A stretch of 64,000 bases of DNA from contig NZ_CP104965.1 of NCBI RefSeq assembly GCF_025452235.1, forward strand, positions 744,001 to 808,000. The letters are read 5' to 3'. Of the stretch, positions 1 to 8,788 are shown piece after piece. The stretch's first letter is position 1, and each line of letters starts with the position of its first letter. This stretch comes from Devosia neptuniae (GTDB taxonomy: Bacteria; Pseudomonadota; Alphaproteobacteria; Rhizobiales; Devosiaceae). Both the position numbers and the translations under genes were made by a program. The notes beneath the pieces are model-generated. The model made no database searches and had not been told where the DNA came from. It was given only the letters and a program-made list of their open reading frames with translations.

Positions 1-727
1 AGGCGCGGGTGCGGTCTTCGAGGAAGGACAGCTCGGCCGTGGTCAGGGTCAGCTCTTCGGCCAGTTCGGCGCTTTGCTGGCCGATCTCCCGCGCGACGCG
101 CTTGAAGGCGTGTTCCATCGACATGCCGGCCTCAACGCAGAGCAGCAGCAGATCGAGGCAATCGGGCCAGGCGCGGCGGATGGAGAATTGGCGTTTGCTC
201 GTCGTGTTCTTGAGCAAAAGAATAGGCAGATAGGAGCCGACAATGCCCGCCCCGATCGAATAGACCAGGTTGAGATAAAGCGGGCGGCCGCCGGGTGCGA
301 GCACCATCAGATAGAGCGCGGCGAACAGGAAGATACCGAGCGGCGTGGCAAGGCGCATGAACAGGAACGTGGTCAAATGTCCCTGCCCGCGGAAACCGGC
401 CATGGCGAGCTTGTCGACGGTAGCATCGTCCTGAAATGCTTTTTTCAGGTCGAACCGCTCGACCACTTTTTTCATGTAGGACTTGGTTTCGCCGGCCCGC
501 CTGATGGAGCCGCGCCCTTCCCCGCCATTGGAGGCAAGACCCCGCAACCGGGCCATTTCCTCCGCGCGCATCTTGTCGCGCTCCAGCGCCACCCGGCGAA
601 TGCGCGTCTTCATTTCCGATCTGACGATGAAGGACGAGCCGAAGGTATAGACGATGGCGGCGGCGGAGATGGCCGCCAGAATGGCGATGAGCGATTCCCG
701 CTGGGTCAGCATTTCGACGATGTTCAT
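1..727 (-). CDS. tadC: TadC-type inner-membrane platform protein of the Flp pilus (partial)
   Basis: This is a type II secretion F-domain protein, one of two membrane platform subunits (with TadB) that couple the CpaF ATPase to assembly of the Flp pilus. The frame starts MNIVEML at 727, with GGGAG about 8 nt upstream. A second ATG five bases earlier hits a stop at once, so 727 is the start. A membrane segment lies near residues 11-29, followed by a basic cytoplasmic stretch (MKTRIRRVALERDKMR), further hydrophobic segments, and the conserved T2SSF stretch DCLDLLLLCVEAGMSMEHAF. The C-terminus runs off the window. It lies 16 nt downstream of tadB, as the last visible gene of the export operon; tadD would be expected next, outside the window. 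Confidence 0.9.
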   Translation of the reverse strand, partial: MNIVEMLTQRESLIAILAAISAAAIVYTFGSSFIVRSEMKTRIRRVALERDKMRAEEMARLRGLASNGGEGRGSIRRAGETKSYMKKVVERFDLKKAFQDDATVDKLAMAGFRGQGHLTTFLFMRLATPLGIFLFAALYLMVLAPGGRPLYLNLVYSIGAGIVGSYLPILLLKNTTSKRQFSIRRAWPDCLDLLLLCVEAGMSMEHAFKRVAREIGQQSAELAEELTLTTAELSFLEDRTRA

Positions 728-743
728 GACATGCTCCCCGCGC

Positions 744-1718
744 CTAGAAGTCGAATTTGACCATGCGTTTCATGACGAAAATGCCTGCGGAGAGCATGAT
801 CGCGCCGATGCCCAGCCAGATATGGCCCAGCGACGTGGTGACCAGCGGCTCGAGATAGCGGGGCGACACCACGCTGACGAGAATGCCCACCACGAAAGGC
901 AGAGAACCGATAATGCCGGCCGAGGCCTTGGCCTCGGACGACATGGCCTTGACCTTCTGTTTCATCTTCTTGCGGTTGCGCAGCACGCGCGCCAGATTGC
1001 CCAGGGCTTCGCTGAGATTGCCGCCGGCCTGCTGCTGCACGGTGATGACCACGACGAAGAAATTGACCTCTGGCAGTGGCACCCGGTCGAGCAGCACCTG
1101 GACTGCTTCGGTCATAGACATGCCGAAGGCCTGCTGATCGAGCACCCGGGCGAATTCGGATTTCACCGGGTCCTTGGCATCCTTGGCAACGACGCGGATG
1201 GAATCGTTGAGCGGCAAGCCGGTCTTGACGCCCCGCACAATGGCTTCAACGGCATTGGGCAGTTCGTCGAGGAACTGATCCTGATATTTGCGACGCTTGC
1301 GGCCGACATAGAAGCGCGGCAGCAGATAGGCGGCGGCAAGCGCGAAAATGGCGGCGAAATAGAACGGCACCTGCACCAGCACCAAAAGAACGAACAGCAC
1401 CACACCAAGGATAATGCTGTTGCGGATGAAGGCGGCAGGTTTGATGGTCATGCCGGCCTGGAACAGCAATTGAGGCAGCGTGAGACGCTTCTTGGCGTTG
1501 AGCGCGTCAGTCTGGGTCTTGAGCGCTTGCTGCACACTCTTGCGGCGCTGATCGCGGCTGCGCGCCGCGTCCACCTCCAGGCGATTGACCCGCAGGTCGC
1601 CCTGAAACGCCTTGCGCCGCTTGTCCGCAGTGCTGTCGCCCAGCGCCGAAGGGACGAGGGCAAAGCCGGCGGCGCCAACGGCAACCATGGCCAGGATGAT
1701 GAGCAGCAGCGTGGTCAT
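744..1718 (-). CDS. tadB: TadB-type inner-membrane platform protein of the Flp pilus
   Basis: The protein has 324 residues. An N-terminal membrane anchor (about 3-22) is followed by a charged linker (about 30-75), two hydrophobic segments near 100-140, and a T2SSF domain (about 165-300) with the typical sequence LPNAVEAIVRGVKTGLPLND. Two closing membrane segments end the protein. In the family, TadB and TadC form the inner-membrane core contacted by the CpaF motor. The start codon overlaps the cpaF stop in ATGA (1715-1718), which implies translational coupling. Length and domain order are ordinary. Confidence 0.93.
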   Translation of the reverse strand: MTTLLLIILAMVAVGAAGFALVPSALGDSTADKRRKAFQGDLRVNRLEVDAARSRDQRRKSVQQALKTQTDALNAKKRLTLPQLLFQAGMTIKPAAFIRNSIILGVVLFVLLVLVQVPFYFAAIFALAAAYLLPRFYVGRKRRKYQDQFLDELPNAVEAIVRGVKTGLPLNDSIRVVAKDAKDPVKSEFARVLDQQAFGMSMTEAVQVLLDRVPLPEVNFFVVVITVQQQAGGNLSEALGNLARVLRNRKKMKQKVKAMSSEAKASAGIIGSLPFVVGILVSVVSPRYLEPLVTTSLGHIWLGIGAIMLSAGIFVMKRMVKFDF

Positions 1719-3202
1719 GAATCCAGCAGCTCACGCTGTTCGATATTGGAGCGCTCGAGCGCTTCGACGAGATTGGCTTCCTCGTTGAAATAGCGGGCGC
1801 GTTCGGCAAATTGCGGCTTGGTGATGCCGGTCGAGCGATGGCGGCCCATCAGCATGCCAGACTGGTCTTCGCCCATGATGTCGTAGAGGAAGATATCCTG
1901 GGTGACGATGACATCGCCTTCCATGCCCAGCACTTCGGTGATGTGGGTGATGCGGCGCGAGCCGTCGCGCAGGCGGGCGGCCTGGACCACGACATCGATG
2001 GACGAGGTGATCATTTCGCGGATGGTGCGGCTGGGCAAGGAATAGCCGCCCATGGTGATCATGGATTCAAGGCGGGACAGGGCCTCGCGCGGACTGTTGG
2101 CGTGCAGCGTACCCATGGAGCCGTCATGGCCCGTGTTCATGGCCTGCAGCAGATCGAAGCTTTCGGGGCCACGGACTTCGCCGACGATGATGCGTTCGGG
2201 CCGCATACGCAGGCAATTCTTGATGAGATCGCGCATGGTGATCTCGCCTTCGCCCTCAAGATTGGGCGGGCGGGTTTCCAACCGCACCACATGGGGCTGC
2301 TGCAATTGGAGTTCGGCGGAGTCTTCGCAGGTGATGACCCGCTCGTCTTTTTCGATGAAGGCGGTGAGGCAGTTGAGCAAGGTGGTCTTGCCCGAACCGG
2401 TACCGCCCGAGATCAAGACATTGGCCCGAACCCGGCCCAGAATGCGCAGCACTTCAGCGCCTTCGGGGGAGATAGAGCCATATTTGACCAGCTGGGGCAG
2501 GGTCAGCTTGTCCTTTTTGAACTTACGAATGGTAAGAGCCGCGCCATCGATGGCCAGCGGCGGCGCGATGACGTTGACGCGCGAGCCATCCGGGAGGCGT
2601 GCGTCGCAAATCGGAGAGCTTTCATCAACGCGGCGGCCCACCTGGGACACGATGCGCTGGCACACATTCATCAGGTGAGCGTCGTCTCGGAAGCGTACAT
2701 TGGTGAGCTTCACCCTACCGCCCACTTCGATGTAGCAACGCTGGGAACCATTGACCATGATATCGGCAATGTCGTCGCGCGCCAGCAAGGGCTCGAGCGG
2801 ACCATAGCCCAGAACGTCATTGCAGATGTCCTCGAGCAGATCTTCCTGCTCGGCGATCGACATGATGATGGATTTGAGCGCGATGATTTCGGCGACGATG
2901 TCGCGAATTTCCTCGCGCGCCGCATCCTGATCCATGGTGGCGAGCTGGCTCAGATCGATAGAATCGATCAGGGCGCTGAAAATGGCCGACTTGGTCTGGA
3001 AATAATCCTTGTCGCGCTGCGTATCGATCGGGGTGCGGACGTCGACCACTTCCTCGCTCGTGCGCATGCGAGCCGACATGGCGTCGCTGTCAACGCCGCG
3101 GCGCGGGGCCGGGGTTTCCGCGCGAAGTGGCATGGCGGGCGCCGGACGCGTTTCAGCCAGGCCCGGCGTATTGCCACCAAATGTCGTGCGCTTGCCAAAC
3201 AT
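1715..3202 (-). CDS. cpaF: CpaF/TadA secretion ATPase of the Flp pilus
   Basis: A 495-residue type II/IV secretion ATPase that powers Flp pilus extension, and in related systems retraction. A variable N-terminal region (1-60) precedes a helical domain (about 65-140) and the RecA-like motor. Walker A is GGTGSGKT at about 266-273. The Asp box, Walker B and His box follow (MRPERIIVGEVRGPE; GHDGSMGTLHANSP). The gene lies 30 nt downstream of cpaE and overlaps tadB by 4 nt. Sequence quality and length match CpaF proteins of Caulobacter and rhizobia. Confidence 0.96.
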   Translation of the reverse strand: MFGKRTTFGGNTPGLAETRPAPAMPLRAETPAPRRGVDSDAMSARMRTSEEVVDVRTPIDTQRDKDYFQTKSAIFSALIDSIDLSQLATMDQDAAREEIRDIVAEIIALKSIIMSIAEQEDLLEDICNDVLGYGPLEPLLARDDIADIMVNGSQRCYIEVGGRVKLTNVRFRDDAHLMNVCQRIVSQVGRRVDESSPICDARLPDGSRVNVIAPPLAIDGAALTIRKFKKDKLTLPQLVKYGSISPEGAEVLRILGRVRANVLISGGTGSGKTTLLNCLTAFIEKDERVITCEDSAELQLQQPHVVRLETRPPNLEGEGEITMRDLIKNCLRMRPERIIVGEVRGPESFDLLQAMNTGHDGSMGTLHANSPREALSRLESMITMGGYSLPSRTIREMITSSIDVVVQAARLRDGSRRITHITEVLGMEGDVIVTQDIFLYDIMGEDQSGMLMGRHRSTGITKPQFAERARYFNEEANLVEALERSNIEQRELLDS

Positions 3203-3232
3203 GTTCGTCCTATCCGGCTGATCGGAACCCGA

Positions 3233-4504
3233 TCAAGCCCGCTTCTTGAGGAACGAAGGCAGCTTCATCAGGCTCGATGACTTGCCTCCGGCGTGCGACA
3301 CCTGCCGGCCCGTCACCTGCATGCCGATGGCGCGGTAGATGTCGTTGATCTTGTTGTTGGCAGCGACCTCGGCGATCATCTGCCCATTGTTGGCGGCAGT
3401 GCCGAACAGGGCCGCATCGAACGGAATGGCACCCAGCAACTGGCATTCGACCGAAGCGGCGAATTCGACGGAGCTGATCTCGGGGCGGCGGGGCATGCCC
3501 ACCTTGTTGAGCACCAGATTGGGCATGGCCTCCGTCGGGCGCAGGGCCTTGATGGTGTCAGCCAGATTCTTGGCATTGCGCAGATTGGCCAGGTCCGGCT
3601 CGGCTACGATAACCACTTCGTCGACGGTGGCCAGGGTATGGCGGATCCAGGCATTCCAGGCATGAGGAATGTCGAGCACCACGACCGGCATGGTATTCTG
3701 GCTCATCTCGATGATCTGCTCGAATTCCCGCTCTTCGAAATCGAAGGTGCGGTCGAGCGTGACGGGAGCGGTCAGCAAGTTGATGTGGTTGGCCGCCTTG
3801 CTCATCAGCCGATCCAGCATGGTCTGGTCGACCTTCTGGTTGGCGAGCACCGCATCGGCTAGGCCATGGGGTGGGTCCTGATTGAAATTGAGCCCTGCCG
3901 TGCCGAAGGCCAGGTCCATGTCGAGGATGAGGCTATCCTGACGCAGCGCAGTGGCAATGCCCCAGGCGACATTATGCGCCACGGTGGAGCCCCCTGCCCC
4001 ACCCTTGGCGGAGACAAAGCCGATGGTACGGCCGATAGGAGCGCCCCCTTCGGCCGCGAACAGGTCGGTGATGGCCGAGACGATCTGCGCCGAGGTGGCG
4101 GGCAGCACCACATATTCGGAAACGCCCGAGCGGATCAGTTCGCGATAGAGCGGCACGTCGTTGACATGGCCAAGCACGATAAGGCGCGTGGAGGCGTCGC
4201 AGACTTCGGCCAGCCGCTCCAGCGCCAGCGGAATCTCGGACGGCGAGAGCGCGGTTTCCACGATGATCAGATTGGGCGTGGGGTTGGATTTGTAGGTTTC
4301 GACGGCGCCTTCGATACCCCCATTGTGCGTGGTCAGCGCCACCTTGGACATGCGCCGGTCATGAATGGCGCTTTCCACCAATTGGGCGGTTTGAGAATGC
4401 TCGCAAAAGGCCTGGATGGTGATGCGCGGAATCAGGCGGGCGCCGGCCGAAATTTCGGCCGCGGCTTCTTCGCTCTTGGTTTTTTCGGGAGAGAGAAAAC
4501 TCAT
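3233..4504 (-). CDS. cpaE: CpaE/TadZ pilus-localising ParA-like ATPase
   Basis: A 423-residue protein with an atypical receiver-like N-terminal domain (about 28-150) and a MinD/ParA-type P-loop domain starting at about residue 160. The deviant Walker A is KGGAGGST at 167-174. CpaE proteins place the pilus machine at the cell pole in other alphaproteobacteria. The receiver-like half lacks an obvious phospho-acceptor pattern, as is usual in this family. It starts 24 nt after the cpaC stop, which leaves no room for the cpaD gene commonly found between them. Confidence 0.93.
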   Translation of the reverse strand: MSFLSPEKTKSEEAAAEISAGARLIPRITIQAFCEHSQTAQLVESAIHDRRMSKVALTTHNGGIEGAVETYKSNPTPNLIIVETALSPSEIPLALERLAEVCDASTRLIVLGHVNDVPLYRELIRSGVSEYVVLPATSAQIVSAITDLFAAEGGAPIGRTIGFVSAKGGAGGSTVAHNVAWGIATALRQDSLILDMDLAFGTAGLNFNQDPPHGLADAVLANQKVDQTMLDRLMSKAANHINLLTAPVTLDRTFDFEEREFEQIIEMSQNTMPVVVLDIPHAWNAWIRHTLATVDEVVIVAEPDLANLRNAKNLADTIKALRPTEAMPNLVLNKVGMPRRPEISSVEFAASVECQLLGAIPFDAALFGTAANNGQMIAEVAANNKINDIYRAIGMQVTGRQVSHAGGKSSSLMKLPSFLKKRA

Positions 4505-4528
4505 CGTACTAAACTCCTGGGGCCGCGC

Positions 4529-5944
4529 TCAATCGAGCACGAAGCCGACAGATCCGTTGAAACCGCCGCGCATTTCGATATCGCCACCGACGCCGTAATT
4601 GCGCTCCATGCGGCCGAGGAAAATGGCTTCGGCATCACTGGCTGCTTCGAACTTGTCGGTGGGCAGAATGGGCTGCTGGGTCATCGGGGCGGCGAGATAG
4701 GGCGTGACGATGATGACCAGCTCGGTCTGGCTGCGCTGGAAATTGCGCGAGCGGAACAGGGTGCCCAGAATGGGGATATCACCCAGGCCCGGCAGGCCCG
4801 AAATCTGCTGGCGCAATTTGTCCTGGATCATGCCGGCAATGGCGATGGTCTGGCCCGGGCGCAGCTCGATGGAGGTCTTGGCGCTGCGATTGTTGAAGCC
4901 AGGGACGGTTTCGCCGCCGATATTGAAGCCGGTCTCGGCGATTTCGGAAACCTCGGTCTCGACCTCGAGCCCCACCACGCCATTGGACTTGATAGTGGGC
5001 GTGAATTTGAGCTTCACGCCAAAATCCTTGAGCGTATAGGTGCGGTTATTGGTGGCCGGATCGATGGCGGAGAGAATGGGAATTTGCCCGCCGGCGAGAA
5101 ATTCGGCGGGTTCACCGGAAATGGCGGTGAGAACTGGTTCGGCCAGGGTGCGGAGCGCGCCGCGCTGTTCGAGCGCCCGCAGCTCGGCCGTGAGCGAGAC
5201 ATTGCCGGCCGAAAAGCCACCCGTAACGCCATTGGGTAGGGTGGACTGCGTGCTGTTAATGCCGGCGTTGAAATTGCCGATGGAGAGACTGCCAGAGAGG
5301 TTGATGCCAAGCTGCTTGACGGTATCGCGTGACACTTCAGCCACGGTGACCTGCAGCATGACCTGCTGGGAGCCGGAAATGTCGAGAATATTGGCCACGT
5401 TCAGCGGATCGCCCGCAAACTGGATGGCCACCTGTTCGGCGCGCTGCTTGTCGTCGGTCGACAGCACCGTACCGGTGAGCACAACGCGGTTGGTCTCATC
5501 ACCCAGCGTTACAGATTCAACGCGGATATTGGAGCCGGGAATGACGCGGGCCAATGCCTCCTGGAGGGCATTGCCGACCTGGGATGGCTCCTTGATGACG
5601 CGGATATCGAGCACGGAAATCGTGCGGCCCTGATCGTCAAGGAAGAAGATATTGGTATCGCCACCCGAAATGCCCTGCACGATCGCCCGGGTGCGGGTGC
5701 GCATGATGGCGGCAGCCACAGTGGGCTGGGACACCACCACTTCGGCCACACCCGCGGGCAGATCGACGATGATGGATTTGTTGAGGTCGAGTTCCATTTG
5801 CCGCGTGCCGCCGTAGGCGGCGGACGAGATGGTTATCTGCGCCTCCTGAGCAGCCGCCGGCTGAAGCAGAGTGGCGCCGGCCAACAGCGCCATGACGGCC
5901 GAAGCCAGGAACTTGCGGGGCAAAACGGAAATGGATGTGAGCAT
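4529..5944 (-). CDS. cpaC: CpaC/RcpA secretin, outer-membrane channel of the Flp pilus
   Basis: A 471-residue secretin. A signal peptide (1-32, cleaved near PAAA|QEA) precedes the pilus-assembly N-domain (about 40-110), a BON-like domain (about 115-180) and the secretin core (about 200-430). The core carries the typical GVKLKFTP and VPGLGDIPILGTLFRS motifs. Oligomers of this family form the outer-membrane gate through which the pilus emerges. It follows cpaB by 14 nt and precedes cpaE by 24 nt in the same operon. Confidence 0.95.
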   Translation of the reverse strand: MLTSISVLPRKFLASAVMALLAGATLLQPAAAQEAQITISSAAYGGTRQMELDLNKSIIVDLPAGVAEVVVSQPTVAAAIMRTRTRAIVQGISGGDTNIFFLDDQGRTISVLDIRVIKEPSQVGNALQEALARVIPGSNIRVESVTLGDETNRVVLTGTVLSTDDKQRAEQVAIQFAGDPLNVANILDISGSQQVMLQVTVAEVSRDTVKQLGINLSGSLSIGNFNAGINSTQSTLPNGVTGGFSAGNVSLTAELRALEQRGALRTLAEPVLTAISGEPAEFLAGGQIPILSAIDPATNNRTYTLKDFGVKLKFTPTIKSNGVVGLEVETEVSEIAETGFNIGGETVPGFNNRSAKTSIELRPGQTIAIAGMIQDKLRQQISGLPGLGDIPILGTLFRSRNFQRSQTELVIIVTPYLAAPMTQQPILPTDKFEAASDAEAIFLGRMERNYGVGGDIEMRGGFNGSVGFVLD

Positions 5945-5958
5945 GGTTGCCTCTCGCC

Positions 5959-6879
5959 CTACTGGGGCAACACTTGCGGCGCGGTGACGCTGGCCGGCAC
6001 ATTGAGGGGAGGAGTGTAGACACTATCGACGGGGAAACCTGTGACGGCCGGCGGATTGAAGGCCTGGCCGCCGCTGGTCGAGCGCACGCTTTGTTCCCGG
6101 CCGAAGCGGATCAGCCGGATCGACTGGCTGCCGCCGGCATCGGCCACGCTATTGTCCTTGAAATCAACCACCGAACGCAGGGTCAGGCTGAGTTCGCCAC
6201 GGGTGGCGGCATTGATCAGCACCTCAGCCTGGGGCGGCAGCAATTCGAGCGTGGCAATGGTGGCGTTGTCGAACACGACTGGCGTGGGCGAACCTGTTGG
6301 TGTCTGTCCGACTTCGGTGCCGGTGACGCCCATCTCGCCCAAGCGCTTGCCGATGGCGAGCACCCGCACATTGGAGAGGATGACTTGGGATTGTTGGCCC
6401 ATTTCGGTGGCGGTGGTCAGCACCACATCGACATGATCATTGGGGACGACGAAGCCACCAGCGCTGGAGACCGCCGTGACGCCGACCGAAACGCCGCGCA
6501 TACCCTGGCCGAGAACGGCCGAGAGATAGCCCTGGTCGGCGCGGACCAGCTTGGCCTCGCGGATCGGCTCGCCGGGAAAAAATTCGAACCGCACCACGGC
6601 ACCCGTCAATTGAGCGGGAGCATCGGGCATGGCGGTGGAGGTGACGTATTCGGGGCGTACGGCGCCCTCGGGCCAATCCTGCCATTCTAGATTTTCTGCA
6701 GTGAGGCGCTCGCCAATACCAACGGCGGCACGCGCCACCAAAACCTGGGCCTTGGCCTCCTGCCGCACCACTTCGCTCACGACCTGTTCGGGCGCTGGGC
6801 CACCGCGGGTCACCAGAAATGCGGCCAGCCCGGCGGCGACCACCGCCACAAGGATCAAGATGAGACGCGCCGGCTTCAT
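5959..6879 (-). CDS. cpaB: CpaB/RcpC pilus assembly protein
   Basis: A 306-residue periplasmic protein with an N-terminal membrane anchor (about 5-23), a SAF domain (about 46-108, beginning AAVGIGERLTAENLEW) and an RcpC-type C-terminal region. CpaB homologues sit with the secretin in the periplasm, and the SAF fold suggests peptidoglycan or carbohydrate contact. It is the first gene of the export operon. The region upstream (6880-7109) separates it from the prepilin peptidase gene and holds an imperfect CtrA-like site. Confidence 0.92.
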   Translation of the reverse strand: MKPARLILILVAVVAAGLAAFLVTRGGPAPEQVVSEVVRQEAKAQVLVARAAVGIGERLTAENLEWQDWPEGAVRPEYVTSTAMPDAPAQLTGAVVRFEFFPGEPIREAKLVRADQGYLSAVLGQGMRGVSVGVTAVSSAGGFVVPNDHVDVVLTTATEMGQQSQVILSNVRVLAIGKRLGEMGVTGTEVGQTPTGSPTPVVFDNATIATLELLPPQAEVLINAATRGELSLTLRSVVDFKDNSVADAGGSQSIRLIRFGREQSVRSTSGGQAFNPPAVTGFPVDSVYTPPLNVPASVTAPQVLPQ

Positions 6880-7109
6880 GCCACACTCCGCTTAGGGACA
6901 GAGCCGTTCTGGCCCAATTCCACAATTGTGAGTGTGAACCCAAAGGGTCAAAGTTTGGTTAACCGGACGTTTGCGAATTCAGTTAACGGGATGTAAATTT
7001 TAGCGAATTTGGTAATGAACTGGAAAGCCCAAGTATTGGGCGCGCGGGCTTATTGATCTTTGTTGATTCACGACCTGCAAATCCCATCGAGGGGCCGAGC
7101 GGGTGGCGC
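6880..7109. promoter_or_regulatory. Leader of the cpaB-cpaC-cpaE-cpaF-tadB-tadC operon
   Basis: This AT-rich 230-bp gap lies between cpaB and the prepilin peptidase gene, both on the minus strand. It holds TTAA-CGGGATG-TAAA at 6983-6997, one mismatch from the CtrA consensus TTAA-N7-TTAA, and a second lone TTAACC at 6959-6964. I see no convincing -35/-10 pair. Its role as a promoter region is inferred from its position and base composition. Confidence 0.4.
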
Positions 7110-7610
7110 CTATGCGGCCAAGCGCTCGAAAATGACTGAATTGGAATAGGTCATGAGCCCGGCCACTGCGAGGGCAATGCCGTAGGGAACGCCGGATTTG
7201 CGGTCGTGCAGGCGTTCGAGCCAGCGATAGCGGGCAAGGAACGGGGTAAGTGGCATCTGGCGCAGAGCCAGGATCAGCAGCGTCAGCGCACCGCCCAGCA
7301 TTGCGGCATAAAGCAGGTAGGGTAGAGTGAGGCCGAAGCCGAGCCACAGCGCCGTCGCGGCTGCGAGCTTGGCGTCGCCACCGCCAACCCAGCGCAGCGC
7401 GAAAAACGCAAAGCCAGCGACCAACACGATCAGCGCCGCGACGACATGCATGGCGAATTGCTGCAGTGGCAAATTGACGGCCATGGCCGTGATGCAGAAA
7501 CCGACAACCAACAACAGTACGAGCTTGTTGGAGATGCGCATGGTCAACAGATCGGACGAGGCCGCGAAAGCCATGCCGAGCGGAAAAAACAGCAATGCAA
7601 TCGTGGCCAT
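7110..7610 (-). CDS. cpaA: CpaA/TadV prepilin peptidase
   Basis: A 166-residue A24-type aspartic prepilin peptidase that cleaves the leader of the Flp pilin at the inner membrane. The two catalytic aspartates are D20 (in FAASSDLLTMRI) and D79 (in the GGGDAK motif). The rest is strongly hydrophobic, with about four to five membrane segments. I chose the ATG at 7610, which has AGGACGA upstream, over a TTG 14 codons earlier. The methylase domain of larger PilD enzymes is absent, as is normal for TadV. Confidence 0.9.
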   Translation of the reverse strand: MATIALLFFPLGMAFAASSDLLTMRISNKLVLLLVVGFCITAMAVNLPLQQFAMHVVAALIVLVAGFAFFALRWVGGGDAKLAAATALWLGFGLTLPYLLYAAMLGGALTLLILALRQMPLTPFLARYRWLERLHDRKSGVPYGIALAVAGLMTYSNSVIFERLAA

Positions 7611-7688
7611 AGGGTCGTCCTCAACGGGCGAAAGATATTGAAGCGCCGCCAAACCATGCCGCCAAGCATGTTAAAAAACGGCAAAAGA

Positions 7689-7715
7689 AAGGGGAAGCGT
7701 GAAACGCTTCCCCTT
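7689..7715 (-). terminator. Rho-independent terminator of the Flp pilin gene
   Basis: An 11-bp perfect stem (AAGGGGAAGCG / CGCTTCCCCTT) with a 5-nt loop lies 38 nt downstream of the pilin stop. On the minus strand it is followed by TTTCTTTTGC. It probably makes the abundant pilin mRNA monocistronic and limits read-through into the peptidase gene. Confidence 0.85.
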
Positions 7716-7753
7716 GACGCTAAGGCCGGTGACAGCAGGTATCGCTGGTTTCT

Positions 7754-7954
7754 TTAGCCGCCAGCGGCCGGCGGTGCTGCTGCGGGGATAGTCTTGTTGA
7801 GCTGACCGGAGATACGAGTGAAGAGATTGCTAAGGTCGGTACCAAGCGCAGTTGCAGCGACAATGATGCCAACAGAAATCAGTGCGGCGATCAGGCCGTA
7901 TTCAATTGCGGTTGCGCCGGACTCGTCCTTGGCGAAACGTGCGAAAATAGTCAT
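7754..7954 (-). CDS. pilA: Flp/PilA major pilin
   Basis: A 66-residue type IVb pilin. The short leader ends in Gly13, followed by ATAIEYGLIAALISVG. This is the Flp consensus: the prepilin peptidase cuts after Gly and Glu lies at +5. One hydrophobic helix (about 16-38) forms the pilus core, and the tail is rich in Pro and Ala. A strong AGGAG ribosome site stands 8-9 nt before the ATG. The gene has its own terminator downstream and a long regulatory gap upstream. Confidence 0.95.
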   Translation of the reverse strand: MTIFARFAKDESGATAIEYGLIAALISVGIIVAATALGTDLSNLFTRISGQLNKTIPAAAPPAAGG

Positions 7955-8340
7955 TCCCAGGCTCCTTTAAATAACGTCATCGGGTGACGCCGTCGTTCGA
8001 CACGTCACACATCGAACATGAGGCAAAAACTAGTCGTGACTTGTTGCAATTGAGTTAATCGGCCAGAGAGTCAGAGAGTGATTTTGGCGCCGATTTCCGT
8101 ATGATAATCAAAGCGTTAATTAAATAGATGGCATTTTACCTGTCGCCATGCCGTTGGGCGTCAGCAAGTATAGGACGCGGCTATACTTATTCGCCTCAAG
8201 GCCACATAGCATTGCCCGGCCATCAACTCCGCGCATGCGAGGAATGCCTGCCAAACCCTTGTTTTCCGGGTGTTTGTCAAAAAATTCACCATTCCGATGG
8301 AAACTGGCATTCGTCGCGTTCCCGATAGCCGGATTGTCCC
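7955..8340. promoter_or_regulatory. Divergent regulatory gap between the pilin gene and the plus-strand tad genes
   Basis: No gene is supported in these 386 bases. Near the pilin start there is an inverted repeat GTTCGA-N11-TCGAAC (7995-8017). Farther out, a weak CtrA-like sequence (TTAA-CTCAATT-GCAA on the minus strand, 8044-8058) lies about 90 nt upstream of the pilin ATG. The AT-rich centre (8090-8130) could hold the promoters of both directions. The functions are inferred from position only. Confidence 0.4.
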
Positions 8341-8784
8341 ATGCGTTTGCCCCCTGCTTTTGCCGCCCTATGTCTGTTGCTGGCCAGCCTGGGCAGCGTC
8401 CATGCGGCTGACGGGCTGCCGATCGAGGTCAATGTCAACATGGCGCGCGTCTTGCGCATCAGTTCGCCCGCCGCCACAGTGATCATCGGCAATCCCGGTA
8501 TTGCCGACGTGACCATCCAGGACCCGCTGACGCTGGTGCTGACCGGCAAAAGCTATGGGCAGACCAATCTGATCGTGCTCGACGCACAGGGTAATCCGAT
8601 TGCCGACACCATGGTCGAGGTGGCGCAGATGCAGGCGGGCGTAATGACCGTCTATCAGGGGCAGAACCGCACGACGCTTTCCTGCGCACCCACCTGCCAG
8701 CCTGTGATCATGTTGGGTGACGACAATTCCTTTACGGCGCAGGCCCTAGCGTCGTCTCAGGTCGTACAGTCTGCTGCGCAGTAG
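8341..8784 (+). CDS. Exported stand-alone secretin N-domain (pilus assembly) protein
   Basis: A 147-residue protein with a signal peptide (1-22, cleaved near VHAA|DG) and one pilus-assembly N-domain (about 25-95). The pattern IIGNPGIADVTI, then LVLTGKSYGQTNLIVLD, parallels the N-domain of CpaC encoded nearby. The tail holds a CAPTC pair. Proteins of this type accompany Tad loci in Hyphomicrobiales. A periplasmic role next to the secretin is likely but not shown. No strong ribosome site precedes the ATG. Confidence 0.75.
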   Translation: MRLPPAFAALCLLLASLGSVHAADGLPIEVNVNMARVLRISSPAATVIIGNPGIADVTIQDPLTLVLTGKSYGQTNLIVLDAQGNPIADTMVEVAQMQAGVMTVYQGQNRTTLSCAPTCQPVIMLGDDNSFTAQALASSQVVQSAAQ

Positions 8785-8788
8785 GCTT

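Noticed and set aside
1811..3280. Plus-strand open frame of 489 codons opposite cpaF
   Set aside because: It is antisense to a gene with intact ATPase motifs, and its His/Asp/Gly-rich composition is typical of the reverse frame of a high-G+C gene.
6959..6986. Pair of TTAAC sites upstream of cpaB as a CtrA box
   Set aside because: The two TTAA blocks are 20 nt apart, not 7; only a one-mismatch site nearby is kept as a weak remark.
7611..7652. TTG start for the prepilin peptidase 14 codons upstream
   Set aside because: The ATG at 7610 has a better ribosome site and puts the first hydrophobic segment at the N-terminus, as in the family.
8128..8328. 66-codon plus frame in the gap before the N-domain gene
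   Set aside because: No ribosome site, no hydrophobic or domain pattern, and it lies in an AT-rich regulatory gap.
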